The notes: generated from the sequence alone by a model not told the origin. A stretch of DNA of 64,000 nt from Roseiflexus castenholzii DSM 13941 (GCF_000017805.1 NC_009767.1:4443001-4507000), one strand, 5' to 3'; shown: positions 54,290-63,825, counted from the first letter of the stretch. A program made the numbers and translations.

Positions 54290-54853
54290 ATGAGTGATGA
54301 GAAAAAACAACAGTTCAATGTCTACCTGCCGCCATCGCTGATTCGCGCCATCAAGCACGCGGCGATCGATCGTGGCGTCTCGCTCTCGCGCCTGGTCGAA
54401 ACGACGCTGCGCGCGGCGCTCGAAGAACCGCCAGCCGCTTCACAACAGTCCGCTCAAACTGCGGCAATCCCTTTGACACCCATGCCGATTATCTCCACCC
54501 GCTTTTTTGACGACGCTGTTGATTTCTACCAGCGCCTCGGCTTCCAGGTGATAGTGCGTGATCGTGTGCGCAAATGGGCAGAACTACGCATGGGTGATAT
54601 GCTGTTGGGCATTCACGAAGTGGCCGATGCTGACGCGAGCGCCGACGCCGGAGCCGCGTCTCCCCCGTCGGTGACCCTGACGTTCGACTGTCGCGACGTC
54701 CTGGAGAATATCCTCTTATATCTGGTGAGTCGCCGCATTTATCTCCTGGGTGCGCCGATCGTCGATGAAACGTTTGGTCGGTCGTACAGCATCCGTGATC
54801 CTGATGGACGCAGGATTGAACTCGTCGAGCGGGATCGCACCCTGTACGACTGA
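54290..54853 (+). CDS. Ribbon-helix-helix DNA-binding domain fused to a VOC (glyoxalase-like) domain
   Basis: A 187-residue protein. Residues about 5-45 form an RHH (CopG/Arc) motif, QQFNVYLPPSLIRAIKHAAI then GVSLSRLVETTLRAALEE. A short linker leads to one vicinal-oxygen-chelate domain (about 65-187), with ISTRFFDDAVDFYQRLGFQV, a His in LLGIHEVAD, and DPDGRRIELVE, whose Glu is a usual metal ligand. VOC domains include glyoxalases and bleomycin- or fosfomycin-binding proteins. The fusion suggests a one-component regulator that senses a small molecule through the VOC domain. An inverted-repeat operator overlaps its promoter (54208-54227). I know no characterised protein of this exact build. Confidence 0.85.
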   Translation: MSDEKKQQFNVYLPPSLIRAIKHAAIDRGVSLSRLVETTLRAALEEPPAASQQSAQTAAIPLTPMPIISTRFFDDAVDFYQRLGFQVIVRDRVRKWAELRMGDMLLGIHEVADADASADAGAASPPSVTLTFDCRDVLENILLYLVSRRIYLLGAPIVDETFGRSYSIRDPDGRRIELVERDRTLYD

Positions 54854-54861
54854 GGAGCCTA

Positions 54862-56160
54862 TCCGTCCGGCGGAGAAAGCCACCGGCTGCGGGCTGAACG
54901 AACGAAGCCCCGTCTCTCGCGCCCCGCCCCGTTAGGGGTTAAGGGCGAACCGCCCGCATCCGCCGAGCGGGCCTGCGTGGCGTCGGAGAGACCGGCGCCG
55001 CGCGCGGGTCCGTCCCCCCTGCCGGTGTTCGCCGTCATTGCGAGACCGGCGCAGCCGGTCGAAGCCATCCCCTTTGCGAGACCGACGCAGCCGGTCGAAG
55101 CCATCCCCCCCCGCCGGTGTTCGCCGTCATTGCGAGACCGGCGCAGCCGGTCGAAGCAATCCCCCCCTGCCGGTGTTCGCCGTCATTGCGAGACCGGCGC
55201 AGCCGGTCGAAGCCATCCCCCCCCGCCGGTGTTCGCCGTCCTTGCGAGACCGGCGCAGCCGGTCGAAGCAATCCCCCCCGCCGGTGTTCGCCGTCCTTGC
55301 GAGACCGGCGCAGCCGGTCGAAGCAATCCCCCCCTGCCGGTGTTCGCCGTCCTTGCGAGACCGGCGCAGCCGGTCGAAGCAATCCCCCTTGCCCCGCATC
55401 CCAACGAGTGCATGGGCAGACAGCCCGCATACACCGAGCGGGCAGGCGCGATGTCGGAATGCGCCGTTGCGCCCTCACCCCCCCCGCCCCTCCCCCTGCG
55501 CGCGGGATCGGGGAGACCGGCGCCGCGGGTGTTCGCCGTCCTTGCGAGACCGGCGCAGCCGGTCGAAGCAATCCCCCTTGCCCCGCCTCCCAACGAGTGC
55601 ATGGGCAGACAGCCCGCATCCGCCGAGCGGGCCTGCGTGGCGTCGGAATGCGCCGTTGCGCCGCCACGCCCTGCCCCTCCCCCCGCGCGCGGGAGCGGGG
55701 TTCGGTGACGTTGCCCGCGCTTGCCTGGGATACGCCCCTTCCCCCGCGCGCGGGTCTATCCCCCCCTGCCGGTGTTCGCCGTCCTTGCGAGACCGGCGCA
55801 GCCGGTCGAAGCAATCCCCCTTGCCCCGCCTCCCAACGAGTGCATGGGCAGACAGCCCGCATACACCGAGCGGGCAGGCGCGATGTCGGAATGCGCCGTT
55901 GCGCCCTCACCCCCCCGCCCCTCCCCCTGCGCGCGGGATCGGGGAGACCGGCGCCGCGCTCCCTTGCGAGAGGAGGCGCCCCTGCTCCCACCGATGGTCA
56001 ACGGAATGCACAAAGGGTGCTGCCGCGCCCTGCCCCGACCGGACGGCGGCACATCCCCCACACCATCCCCGCGTCAGCGGGGCTTCGTGAGGTCAGCGCA
56101 GGCGTTTGCGCCTGCGCGCTCCGCCCCGTTGGGGAGGAGGCGCCCGCCCCCTGTGTCAGC
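54862..56160 (+). repeat. Repeat region with a ~56-bp tandem array and longer flanking repeats
   Basis: From 55025 to 55388 the unit GCCGGTGTTCGCCGTCATTG / CGAGACCGGCGCAGCCGGTC / GAAGCAATCCCCCC recurs six times at about 56-57 bp; C-run length (7 to 9) differs between copies. Each has the hairpin GACCGGC-GCA-GCCGGTC, the reverse complement of the array at 9370. Single copies follow at about 55525 and 55767. Between them a 110-bp segment beginning CCCAACGAGTGCATGGGCAG occurs three times (about 55399, 55588, 55829). Long open frames on both strands are repeat artefacts. Confidence 0.85.
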
Positions 56161-56168
56161 AGTGCGTG

Positions 56169-56174
56169 TATAAT
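56169..56174 (+). promoter_or_regulatory. -10 box of the histidine phosphatase gene
   Basis: A perfect TATAAT with TG two bases upstream (GTGTATAAT). No clear -35. It lies about 74 nt before the ATG at 56248, which has GGAGG 18 nt upstream and no closer ribosome site. Confidence 0.45.
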
Positions 56175-56247
56175 CTCCTGGAAGGACCATCAGTCACCAG
56201 AGGGCGCTGCGCATGCCCGATAAGCATATGGAGGATACAACAACGCT

Positions 56248-56919
56248 ATGACCACCTTCTACATCATCCGGCATGGTCAGACCGATTGGAATCTCCAGGG
56301 ACGCTGGCAGGGCAAGGCGGATATTCCGCTCAATGAAGCAGGACGTGCGCAGGCGCGGAGTCTGGCGGGGCATCTTGATCGCCGACGCATCTGTTTCGAT
56401 GCCATCTATAGCAGCGATCTGCTGCGAGCATGGGAGACTGCAACGCTGATCGCGGACAGGTTGAACGTTGAACCTACGCCGCTGCCGGCGCTGCGCGAGA
56501 TTGACGTTGGCGCGTGGAGCGGGCTGACCCGCGATGAGGTCGTGGCTCGATTTCACGATCTGTGGGAACGGTTGCACTCGGGTGAGGATGTGCCGCGTGG
56601 CGGCAATGGTGAAACCTTCGGGCAACTCTATGACCGTGTCGTTGGCGCGGTTGAACGATTGATACGCGAGCAACCAGGACAAACCATCGCCCTGGTGACG
56701 CACGGTGGTCCGGCACGCGCGTTGCTGCTCCATGCGGCGCGCGATAAGGTCGGCGTGTTGCCGCGCCCATTGCACATCAGCAATACATCGTTGTCGGTTG
56801 TAGCGTGCACAGCAAACGATTGGCGCATCCTCGCAGTGAACGACACGTCGCACCTCGACAGCGCACGTGAAGCGCCTGATATGATGGAGACGCAAGTCGA
56901 TGATGCGGAGCGGGCATGA
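56248..56919 (+). CDS. Histidine phosphatase (phosphoglycerate mutase-like)
   Basis: A 223-residue branch-1 histidine phosphatase. The catalytic His is in FYIIRHGQTDWN at residue 9. IYSSDLLRAWETA, the acid-base Glu in ALREIDVGAWSG, and the second His in IALVTHGGPARALL are all present. The family includes cofactor-dependent phosphoglycerate mutase, alpha-ribazole phosphatase and broad phosphomonoesterases; the length suits the latter group. It is isolated between two repeat regions. Confidence 0.9.
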   Translation: MTTFYIIRHGQTDWNLQGRWQGKADIPLNEAGRAQARSLAGHLDRRRICFDAIYSSDLLRAWETATLIADRLNVEPTPLPALREIDVGAWSGLTRDEVVARFHDLWERLHSGEDVPRGGNGETFGQLYDRVVGAVERLIREQPGQTIALVTHGGPARALLLHAARDKVGVLPRPLHISNTSLSVVACTANDWRILAVNDTSHLDSAREAPDMMETQVDDAERA

Positions 56920-57131
56920 GGGGGTATGAGAACTGATACGAATGTGCGGTCATTCGTATAATACTGCCGGGGTGCTGCGGGATAAGGTCCTCGTTGAGGA
57001 CATGAAAGCCCCGCTGGGGCTACTGATGCCACTGCGCAGTCATGCGTCCACGGCTGCCGGTGCGCGTTGTGGATCGTTGCGCCGTGAGAACCGGACGCGC
57101 GAACATCCTGGCGGACTGACCGCACGTTATA

Positions 57132-58364
57132 CCAATGACGATTGACGATGCCGCATGCGTGTCATTCCGCGCTGCGCGCGGAATCGGCGCGGGTCGCGCC
57201 AGACCCCTCGCGCGGCTCGGGGTGACAATAGATGCCGCATGCGGGTCATTCCGAGCCCTTCGCTTCGCTCAGGGTAAACGCAGCGCGGAATCTGACCGCG
57301 CGCAGCGCGGAATCTGCGCGGGGCGAGGCGCGAGGCGAGAGGGGCGAGGCGCGGGGCGCGCGGGGCGAGGCGAGAGGGGCGAGGCGCGGGGCGCGAGGCG
57401 CGGGGCGAGGCGTGGGGCGATACCAATGACGATTGACGATGCCGCATGCGTGTCATTCCGAGCCCTTCGCTTCGCTCAGGGTAAACGCAGCGCGGAATCT
57501 GACCGCGCGCAGCGCGGAATCTGACCGCGCGCAGCGCGGAATCTGCGCGGGGCGAGGCGCGAGGCGAGAGGGGCGAGGCGAGAGGGGCGAGGCGCGGGGC
57601 GCGCGGGGCGAGGCGAGAGGGGCGAGGCGCGGGGCGCGAGGCGCGGGGCGAGGCGTGGGGCGATACCAATGACGATTGACGATGCCGCATGCGTGTCATT
57701 CCGAGCCCTTCGCTTCGCTCAGGGTAAACGCAGCGCGGAATCTGCGCGGGGCGAGGCGCGAGGGGCGAGGCGCGGGGCGCGAGGGGCGAGGCGCGAGGCG
57801 CGAGGCACGGGGCGCGAGGCGCGGGGCGCGAGGGGAGAGGGGCGAGGCGCGAGGCGCGAGGCGCGAGGCGCGGGGCGAGGCGTGGGGCGATACCAATGAC
57901 GATTGACGATGCCGCATGCGTGTCATTCCGAGCCCTTCGCTTCGCTCAGGGTAAACGCAGCGCGGAATCGGCGCGGGGCGAGGCGCGAGGGGAGAGGGGC
58001 GAGGCGCGAGGCGCGAGGCGCGGGGCGCGAGGCGCGGGGCGCGCGGGGCGAGGCGAGAGGGGCGAGGCACGGGGCGCGAGGCGCGGGGCGCGAGGGGAGA
58101 GGGGCGAGGCGCGAGGCGCGGGGCGCGAGGCGCGGGGCGAGGCGTGGGGCGATACCAATGACGATTGACGATGCCGCCTTCGTGTCATTCCGCGCGCAGC
58201 GACGGGTCATTCCGCGCGCAGCGACGGGTCATTCCGAGCCCTTCGCTTCGCTCAGGGTAAACGCAGCGCGGAATCTGACCGCGCGCAGCGCGGAATCGGC
58301 GCGGGTCGCGCCAGACCCCTCGTGCGGCTCGGGGTGACCATGCCGGATGGTCACAGGGAATTGG
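57132..58364 (+). repeat. Cluster of MITE-like elements interrupted by G/A-rich simple repeats
   Basis: Element starts (CCAATGACGATTGA) lie at 57132, about 57424, 57666, 57894 and 58157. In the first four the interior after GCAGCGCGGAATCTG is replaced by strings of GCGAGGC, GCGGGGC and GAGAGGGGC (about 57309-57420, 57548-57662, 57746-57890, 57970-58152). These blocks are nearly free of T on the + strand. The last copy has a standard interior and ends in AATTGG at 58364. Arg/Gly/Glu-rich frames read through it are not genes. No feature is seen in 56920-57131 or 58365-58579. Confidence 0.85.
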
Positions 58365-58579
58365 TATTAGTATGAAAACCAGGAACAAAGAATTGAGCAC
58401 TCAGAGAGCGATTGGCATAACTCTGGAGATTCGGACCACAACTGCGGGGCGTTCGACGTTCGTTTCGACAGGCTCAACCCGCATTGACTGAGATTGTCGC
58501 ATCCAACGCCCATCACAAGATCGTCAGCAGAGGCGCTCTTCGATGGTCTATCAGAAACCGAAAACCGGCGCTATCGCCG

Positions 58580-60349
58580 TTAATTTTTGTTGATGAGCGG
58601 CAGATGCACAGAAAACAGTTGATCGACAACGATCAGTTCGACCGGAACGACAATTGGGGCGACGCCAGCATCTGGCGCTGAGATGGTGATACTGCCGGTG
58701 TAGACGCCGTTGTTCAATCCAGATTGGTTGGCCCTGACTCGCACTGCGCTGCCGACAATTTCGGTCTGGAGCCAGGGAACATCCTGTGTCGCCTGCCAGC
58801 CGGGAGGTGCGCAGGTGGCAGCAACACGCAGGTGTGCCGACAACGGTGGAGCGCCGCTGCGCTGAGCCAGGAACCGCAGACCCGCCGGTGTAACACTCAG
58901 ACGGGCGGGCATCGTCGCCGCTTCCGTCATCTCGGAGAAACGCGCGCCATCCGTGAAACGCGCCCACACCCCCTGCCCGCGGTAGTTTCCCCCGGGAACC
59001 TGCCAGATGAGCGGAGAGGTCGCCGGTTGAGACGCGCTGAAGATGGTGATCGCATCGACAAACACATCAGCAGCGCCGCTGCGCCGGATTTGAAAGATCA
59101 GGAAAGGTTCGTTGGGATTTGAGTGAAACGTAAATGGCAGCGCAAATTCCTGATACCGGTTGGGCGCGGAAAATTCAACGCCGCGCAACCGCAGCGGACC
59201 GTATTCCGTCCCGCCGCCTATGACCGTCAGTTGCGCTACTTCGCTGCTTGATTCATTGCTGCTAACCTTAATGCGGAAATAGGCGACGAGCGGCGTATCC
59301 TTGATAAAGGAAGTGTCCCATACCCATGCAGATGACTCGCCGCTGCTTGTTGCAAGTCGGTATGCAGTGCCGCCCCAGGCGTCCGGGTCAGTGACGCGCT
59401 CGCCGTTCCCCCACAACCTGCTAAACGTCGGGTAGGCATCATCAGCAATCCATCCCAGGCTCAATTGCACCATTGGCCATCCACTCTGATCCAGACGATA
59501 CAGTGTTACAGAAGGCTGCGTTGTGCTCAGGTATTCGTCATCGAGTTCCTGAAGCGGCGCCGTTCCCCCCAGGTAGATAGTGTCACTCACCGTGGCGGTG
59601 CGGTTAAGCGGATCGCGGGTTTTAACGTAGACGGTTCGCCAGCCCTGTCCATCTTCCAGATTCCAGGTTGTCTCGTTGGAAAATGGCATCCAGACGCCGT
59701 CGGCAAAGCAGGGATCAGCGCTGATCATCATCTGCGTCGCCGGACCCAGCCCCGCAAAGCCGTTCTGCTCCGCGCGATTGTAGATATAGAGATTGACCCG
59801 GGCAAGGGGTGTCGAGAGGGCTTCGTTCTCAATAATGACCGGCGCGTAGGATGGATCGGCGCCAAACATTTGTGCAATGTAACCTCGTCCATCGCCGGAA
59901 CGCCGGTAGTATCCCAATCCAATCTCGCGAGAAACGGGATCGAGCAGATTCGCGCGATGACCCGGACTGTTCATCCATCCCTGGACCGCTCCTGCGGGGG
60001 TGACATATCCGCAGAAGGCATTTTCCGCGCCTGCGAGGGCCAGGTATCCAAAAGCGCGCGCACGATAGTCGGGCCAGTTTCCGTTGGTGTCCTGGTGACC
60101 ACAGTACCATCCCGGACGGTTCTCGGTCGAATCCCACGCGAACCAGCGTGCAGCCGCAGTGAGTTGGCGGTTCCAGCGCAACGGAGGGATGCCATTGGCG
60201 CGTCGCGCCAGGTTGCTGAGATAGACTGTTTGCGCTTCGTTATGCCGCACATCCGGGGTTTGCGCCGGAGTAGGAGGCGCGCTCTGCACCGGAACAAAGC
60301 ATCCGAAAAGCGCAATGCTTATAAGCGCCAATCTCTGCCAGTTCCGCAT
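58580..60349 (-). CDS. Secreted CAP (SCP/PR1) domain protein with C-terminal beta domains
   Basis: A 589-residue exported protein. ATG 60349 gives a signal peptide (RLALISIALFGCFVPVQSA). The CAP domain (about 35-185) has HNEAQTVYLSNLARRANG and the cleft residues in WYCGHQD, AGAENAFCG and NSPGHRANLLDP. The remainder has Ig-like and Big-type beta regions: one with VTLYRLDQSGWPMVQLSLGW, one with FTFHSNPNEPFLIFQIRRSG, and a terminal BACON/Ig-like domain with APPLSAHLRVAATCAPPGWQ. Bacterial CAP proteins are secreted and largely uncharacterised. The ATG has AAGGA about 12 nt upstream. Confidence 0.87.
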   Translation of the reverse strand: MRNWQRLALISIALFGCFVPVQSAPPTPAQTPDVRHNEAQTVYLSNLARRANGIPPLRWNRQLTAAARWFAWDSTENRPGWYCGHQDTNGNWPDYRARAFGYLALAGAENAFCGYVTPAGAVQGWMNSPGHRANLLDPVSREIGLGYYRRSGDGRGYIAQMFGADPSYAPVIIENEALSTPLARVNLYIYNRAEQNGFAGLGPATQMMISADPCFADGVWMPFSNETTWNLEDGQGWRTVYVKTRDPLNRTATVSDTIYLGGTAPLQELDDEYLSTTQPSVTLYRLDQSGWPMVQLSLGWIADDAYPTFSRLWGNGERVTDPDAWGGTAYRLATSSGESSAWVWDTSFIKDTPLVAYFRIKVSSNESSSEVAQLTVIGGGTEYGPLRLRGVEFSAPNRYQEFALPFTFHSNPNEPFLIFQIRRSGAADVFVDAITIFSASQPATSPLIWQVPGGNYRGQGVWARFTDGARFSEMTEAATMPARLSVTPAGLRFLAQRSGAPPLSAHLRVAATCAPPGWQATQDVPWLQTEIVGSAVRVRANQSGLNNGVYTGSITISAPDAGVAPIVVPVELIVVDQLFSVHLPLINKN

Positions 60350-60409
60350 GAGTCGCCCGTCCTTATCTGAACATGCGTATGATACTGCGTCCATTGTTGC
60401 GCGGCGATG

Positions 60410-60447
60410 TATAATGGCCGCAGGCGGGTTGTGTTCCGCCCTTTTTT
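60410..60447 (+). promoter_or_regulatory. -10 box followed at once by a small hairpin and T6
   Basis: TATAAT (60410-60415) sits before the RDD gene. GGCGG-N8-CCGCC (60423-60440) and CTTTTTT follow, the shape of an intrinsic terminator. If transcription starts near 60422 the hairpin is the very 5' end of the mRNA. It may be a 5' stabiliser, an early attenuator, or chance. Confidence 0.4.
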
Positions 60448-60477
60448 GAGTATATATCTACAAGAACGAACAGATCA

Positions 60478-61242
60478 ATGGTCTCCGGCGACTATATTGT
60501 TGAGACTCCAGAGCAGATCGAACTGGCATACGATCTTGCCGGGATCGGTTCGCGGTTTCTGGCAGCAATTGTTGATAGCGCGCTGATCGCTCTTGCTGAA
60601 TCGGCGCTCTTCTTCGCGCTGGCGCAGATCGCCGGCGCAATGGAGTTCGCCGAAAGTGTGCTTATCGCCATTGGCGCGGCGCTCGGGTTTGCCATTCTGT
60701 GGGGATACTACATCGCTTTTGAGTTGACATGGAATGGGCAAAGCCCCGGAAAACGCCTGATCGGGCTGCGCGTCGTTTCGGAAGGCGGACGCCCGATAAC
60801 GGTCACCGGTTCGATCATTCGCAACCTGATCAGGATTGTGGACTTCCTGCCATTTCTGTATGGCATCGGAGTGATTGCGATGTTTATCGATGGACAGGCG
60901 CGGCGGCTGGGCGATCTTGCCGCCGGCACGCTGGTGGTGCGCGAGCGCGCCGATGTGACGCTCGAAGGTCTCGTTACACGTGCTGCGCCGGACATGCCGC
61001 CGCCGTCCGGCGATACGACTGATCTGATCGATGTCAGTCTGCTGACACCCAACGATTATGCGCTGCTGTGCGACTTTCTCGATCAGCGACGCGACCTGGC
61101 GCAGCCGGTGCGTCGGCGCCTGGCGGCGCAACTCGGCGAAGGATTGCAGGCGCGGCTGGGTGTGTTGCCTGAAAGTGATCCAGAGCGCCTGATCGAACGT
61201 GTGGCGCGCGCGTATCAGTATCAGCGACGCCGGGGATCATAG
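60478..61242 (+). CDS. RDD family membrane protein
   Basis: A 254-residue protein with the RDD domain in residues about 15-160. GIGSRFLAAIVDSALIAL holds the Arg-Asp pair. YIAFELTWNGQSPGKRLIGL is the family's central motif, followed by IIRNLIRIVDFLPFLYGIG and QARRLGDLAAGTLVV. Four spans are likely. The C-terminal 90 residues are cytoplasmic and charged. The RDD role is unknown; transport of small solutes has been proposed for some. It is convergent with the deacetylase-like gene, 58 bp apart. Confidence 0.9.
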   Translation: MVSGDYIVETPEQIELAYDLAGIGSRFLAAIVDSALIALAESALFFALAQIAGAMEFAESVLIAIGAALGFAILWGYYIAFELTWNGQSPGKRLIGLRVVSEGGRPITVTGSIIRNLIRIVDFLPFLYGIGVIAMFIDGQARRLGDLAAGTLVVRERADVTLEGLVTRAAPDMPPPSGDTTDLIDVSLLTPNDYALLCDFLDQRRDLAQPVRRRLAAQLGEGLQARLGVLPESDPERLIERVARAYQYQRRRGS

Positions 61243-61300
61243 GACAAACCGGTTTCGCTCCGAGCCAATATCCATTGCTTCCCGCTTTCGCTGCTGCGGA

Positions 61301-62194
61301 TCAACCGCTCATCGAAGCCGCCAGGCGCAGTGTGGCGGCATGAATGTCTACGGTGTCGGCAATCGCGCGGGCATACCCGCCAGCCATCGTGATTGCGACC
61401 GGGATGCCGGCGTTCCGACAGACCTCGAACACCATCCGGTCACGCTCCAGCAGACCGGCTTTCGTCAGGCTCAGGCGACCAAGCCGATCGTGCTCATAGG
61501 GATCGGCGCCCGCCAGGTAGATCGCCAGGTCGGCGCGACTACGTTCGACAGCCTGGCGCAACCCCGTTTCCAGCGCCGCCAGATACCCTGTGTCGCCGGT
61601 CCCGTCCTCCAGAGCAATATCGAGGTCACTGCGCTCTTTGCGGAACGGGTAGTTCCTGGAACCATGGATGGAAAACGAGAAGATGGTGTCGTCACCGGTG
61701 AGGATGGCGGCGATTCCGTTCCCCTGGTGCACATCACAATCGATGATAACAACCCGCCGGACGCGACCTTCCGCCTGCATAGCGCGCGCTGCGATCACGC
61801 TGTCGTTGAAGACGCAGTACCCTTCGCCATGATCGGCAAAGGCGTGGTGGGTGCCGCCTGCCAGGTTTGCCGCGAAGCCGTCGCCACTCAACGCTGCGCG
61901 ACAGGCGGCAATCGTCGCTCCGACCGAGCGCCGCGAGCGCTCGATGAGGTGCGGCGACCAGGGAAATCCGATCTGGCGCATCTCGCGGTCGCTTATGGCG
62001 CCGGTTTTTATGCGATGCAGGTAATCGGCGGTGTGCGCGCGCAGAAGAGTGCGGTCATCAGCGGCTTCGGGGAGAATCAGGTCACCCAAACCCTCAGCCG
62101 CCGCCCGCTCGCGCAGCAAGGCGTATTTGGCGATGGGGAAACGGTGTCCTTCGGGAAGCGGAAGAACGAAGGAGTCGGAGTAGAAGAGTTTCAT
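61301..62194 (-). CDS. Histone deacetylase family (AcuC/class IV-like) hydrolase
   Basis: A 297-residue zinc hydrolase. The active site is complete: the His pair in GGTHHAFADHGEGYCVFND, the zinc ligands in IIDCDVHQGNGIAAI and AGADPYEHDRLG, and the closing GGYARAI. Bacterial members remove acetyl groups from acetyl-lysine proteins, as AcuC does from acetyl-CoA synthetase, or from polyamines. The start ATG overlaps the DNA ligase stop by 4 bp (ATGA), so the enzymes are co-translated. No acetyltransferase or acs gene is near. Confidence 0.92.
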   Translation of the reverse strand: MKLFYSDSFVLPLPEGHRFPIAKYALLRERAAAEGLGDLILPEAADDRTLLRAHTADYLHRIKTGAISDREMRQIGFPWSPHLIERSRRSVGATIAACRAALSGDGFAANLAGGTHHAFADHGEGYCVFNDSVIAARAMQAEGRVRRVVIIDCDVHQGNGIAAILTGDDTIFSFSIHGSRNYPFRKERSDLDIALEDGTGDTGYLAALETGLRQAVERSRADLAIYLAGADPYEHDRLGRLSLTKAGLLERDRMVFEVCRNAGIPVAITMAGGYARAIADTVDIHAATLRLAASMSG

Positions 62195-63825
62195 GATTCC
62201 TCTGGCAGCAGGGCGCGCACCCGTTCCAACGTATCGGCGTCAGCCGGGCGCTTGTCGCGCCGCCAGCGCAGAATGCGCGGGAAACGCACGGCAATCCCCG
62301 ATTTATGGCGGTTCGAGCGCTGGACGCCCTCGAATGCCAGCTCAAAGACCAGTGCTGGCGTCACGGTGCGCACCGGTCCAAACTTTTCCACGGTATTTCG
62401 TCTTACGAAGGCGTCCACTTCGCGGATCTCGTCGTCGGTCAGTCCCGAATACGCTTTGGCGAACGGCGTCAACCGGTCGCCGTCCCACACGGCGAAGGTG
62501 TAGTCGGTGTAGAGGCTGGCGCGCTTACCGCTGCCGCGCTGCGCGTAGATCAGCACTGCATCAATGGTGTAGGGGGCGACTTTCCACTTCCACCAGTCGC
62601 CGCGCACCCGACCGACGCGGTAGGGCGAATTGCGTCGTTTGAGCATCAGACCTTCGACATTGCGCGCACGCGAGGTGGCCCACTGCGCCGCCAGGTCGTC
62701 CCAATCGGCAGCAACAATCACCGGCGAGAGCAGCAGCGCCTGACTATCCGGCGCACAGGTCGCAATCAGGCGCTCCAGTTCTGTTCTTCGCCACTCCAGC
62801 GGTTGGTGACGCACATCGACGCCATTGAGTTCGATCAGGTCGTATGCCAGGAGCGTGGCCGGCGCTTCGTCGAGAACGGCGCGTGTCAGGTTCTTGCGCC
62901 CGATCCGGCGCTGCAACTGCGCGAAAGGCAACACCGTGCCATGTTTCCACGGCAGAACCTCGCCGTCGATGACGATGCCATCAGGGAGAAGTGCGCCACT
63001 TGCCGCAATTTCGGGGAAACGGTCGGTCATCAGTTCTTCGCCGCGCGACCAGAGAAAGGTTTGCCCGGCGCGGCGGATCAACCGGATGCGGATGCCGTCC
63101 CACTTCCATTCCGCCTGCCATTCGTCGATTGATCCCAACGTTTCGGGCGGATCATCGAGCGGGTGTGCCAGGCAGAAGGGATATGGACGACTCACATCGG
63201 CGTCGGCAGTCTCGCGCGCCAGCAGCGCCCGGTAGAAGGCGGCGGACGGTTGCCATTCACCCATCAGGCGGTGCGCAATTGCAGCAGGGTCCGTACCGCT
63301 GGCGCGCGCCAACGCCCGCACAACCAGTTGTTGTGAGACGCCAACCCGAAATGCGCCGGTGATCAATTTGTTCCAGACAAAACGCTCGGTTCCGCCAAGG
63401 GTCGCCCATACAGCACGCACAATCGCGCGCTGCACTGCCTCCTCCCGATCACGCAGCGGGATCAGAACATCCTCGACCCAGCGATGGAGCGGCTGCGGAC
63501 CTTCAAACGACAGAACCGACCGGTCCACATCCACCGACCACTCGCCGGGTTCCGGCAGCAACAGCGCGACCGTCTCGGCAAAGTCGCCGACGGCGTCGTA
63601 GCACTCGCCAAGGAGCCAGTCGGGAATGCCGGCCGCCTCGACCGCCCAGGCGCGGAGCGTCGGCAACGGCACAGCCTGACGCACGCGCCGACCAATGAGG
63701 AAGAAGATCGCCCAGGCAGCGTCAGCCGGTTCTGCGCGCTCAAAATAGCGCATCAGCGCCTCGACCTTCGCGCCGGTTCTGGTGGTCTCATCGAGATCGG
63801 TGTACAGTTGGGCAAAGTGTCGCAT
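62191..63825 (-). CDS. ATP-dependent DNA ligase
   Basis: A 544-residue bacterial ligase from ATG 63825 (MRHFAQLYTDLDETTRTGAK); the frame remains open 46 codons upstream, but that segment is low-complexity and not ligase-like. The N-terminal helical domain spans to about 215. Motif I is EWKWDGIRIRL with nucleotidyl Lys241. Later motifs include LLAYDLIELNGVD, VEGLMLKRRNSPY and the OB part WWKWKVAPYTIDAVLIY. It seals nicks using ATP, unlike the replicative NAD-dependent LigA; such ligases usually serve in repair. No exonuclease or Ku gene is visible up to the window edge. Confidence 0.94.
   Translation of the reverse strand: MRHFAQLYTDLDETTRTGAKVEALMRYFERAEPADAAWAIFFLIGRRVRQAVPLPTLRAWAVEAAGIPDWLLGECYDAVGDFAETVALLLPEPGEWSVDVDRSVLSFEGPQPLHRWVEDVLIPLRDREEAVQRAIVRAVWATLGGTERFVWNKLITGAFRVGVSQQLVVRALARASGTDPAAIAHRLMGEWQPSAAFYRALLARETADADVSRPYPFCLAHPLDDPPETLGSIDEWQAEWKWDGIRIRLIRRAGQTFLWSRGEELMTDRFPEIAASGALLPDGIVIDGEVLPWKHGTVLPFAQLQRRIGRKNLTRAVLDEAPATLLAYDLIELNGVDVRHQPLEWRRTELERLIATCAPDSQALLLSPVIVAADWDDLAAQWATSRARNVEGLMLKRRNSPYRVGRVRGDWWKWKVAPYTIDAVLIYAQRGSGKRASLYTDYTFAVWDGDRLTPFAKAYSGLTDDEIREVDAFVRRNTVEKFGPVRTVTPALVFELAFEGVQRSNRHKSGIAVRFPRILRWRRDKRPADADTLERVRALLPEES

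Noticed and set aside
54977..56223. Long open frames on both strands across the 56-bp repeats
   Set aside because: Same cause: repeated GC-rich units without stops. No start context or motif supports coding.
57135..58400. Arg/Gly/Glu-rich and Pro/Ala/Ser-rich open frames in the G/A blocks
   Set aside because: Low-complexity products of the simple repeats, present in all copies and both strands.
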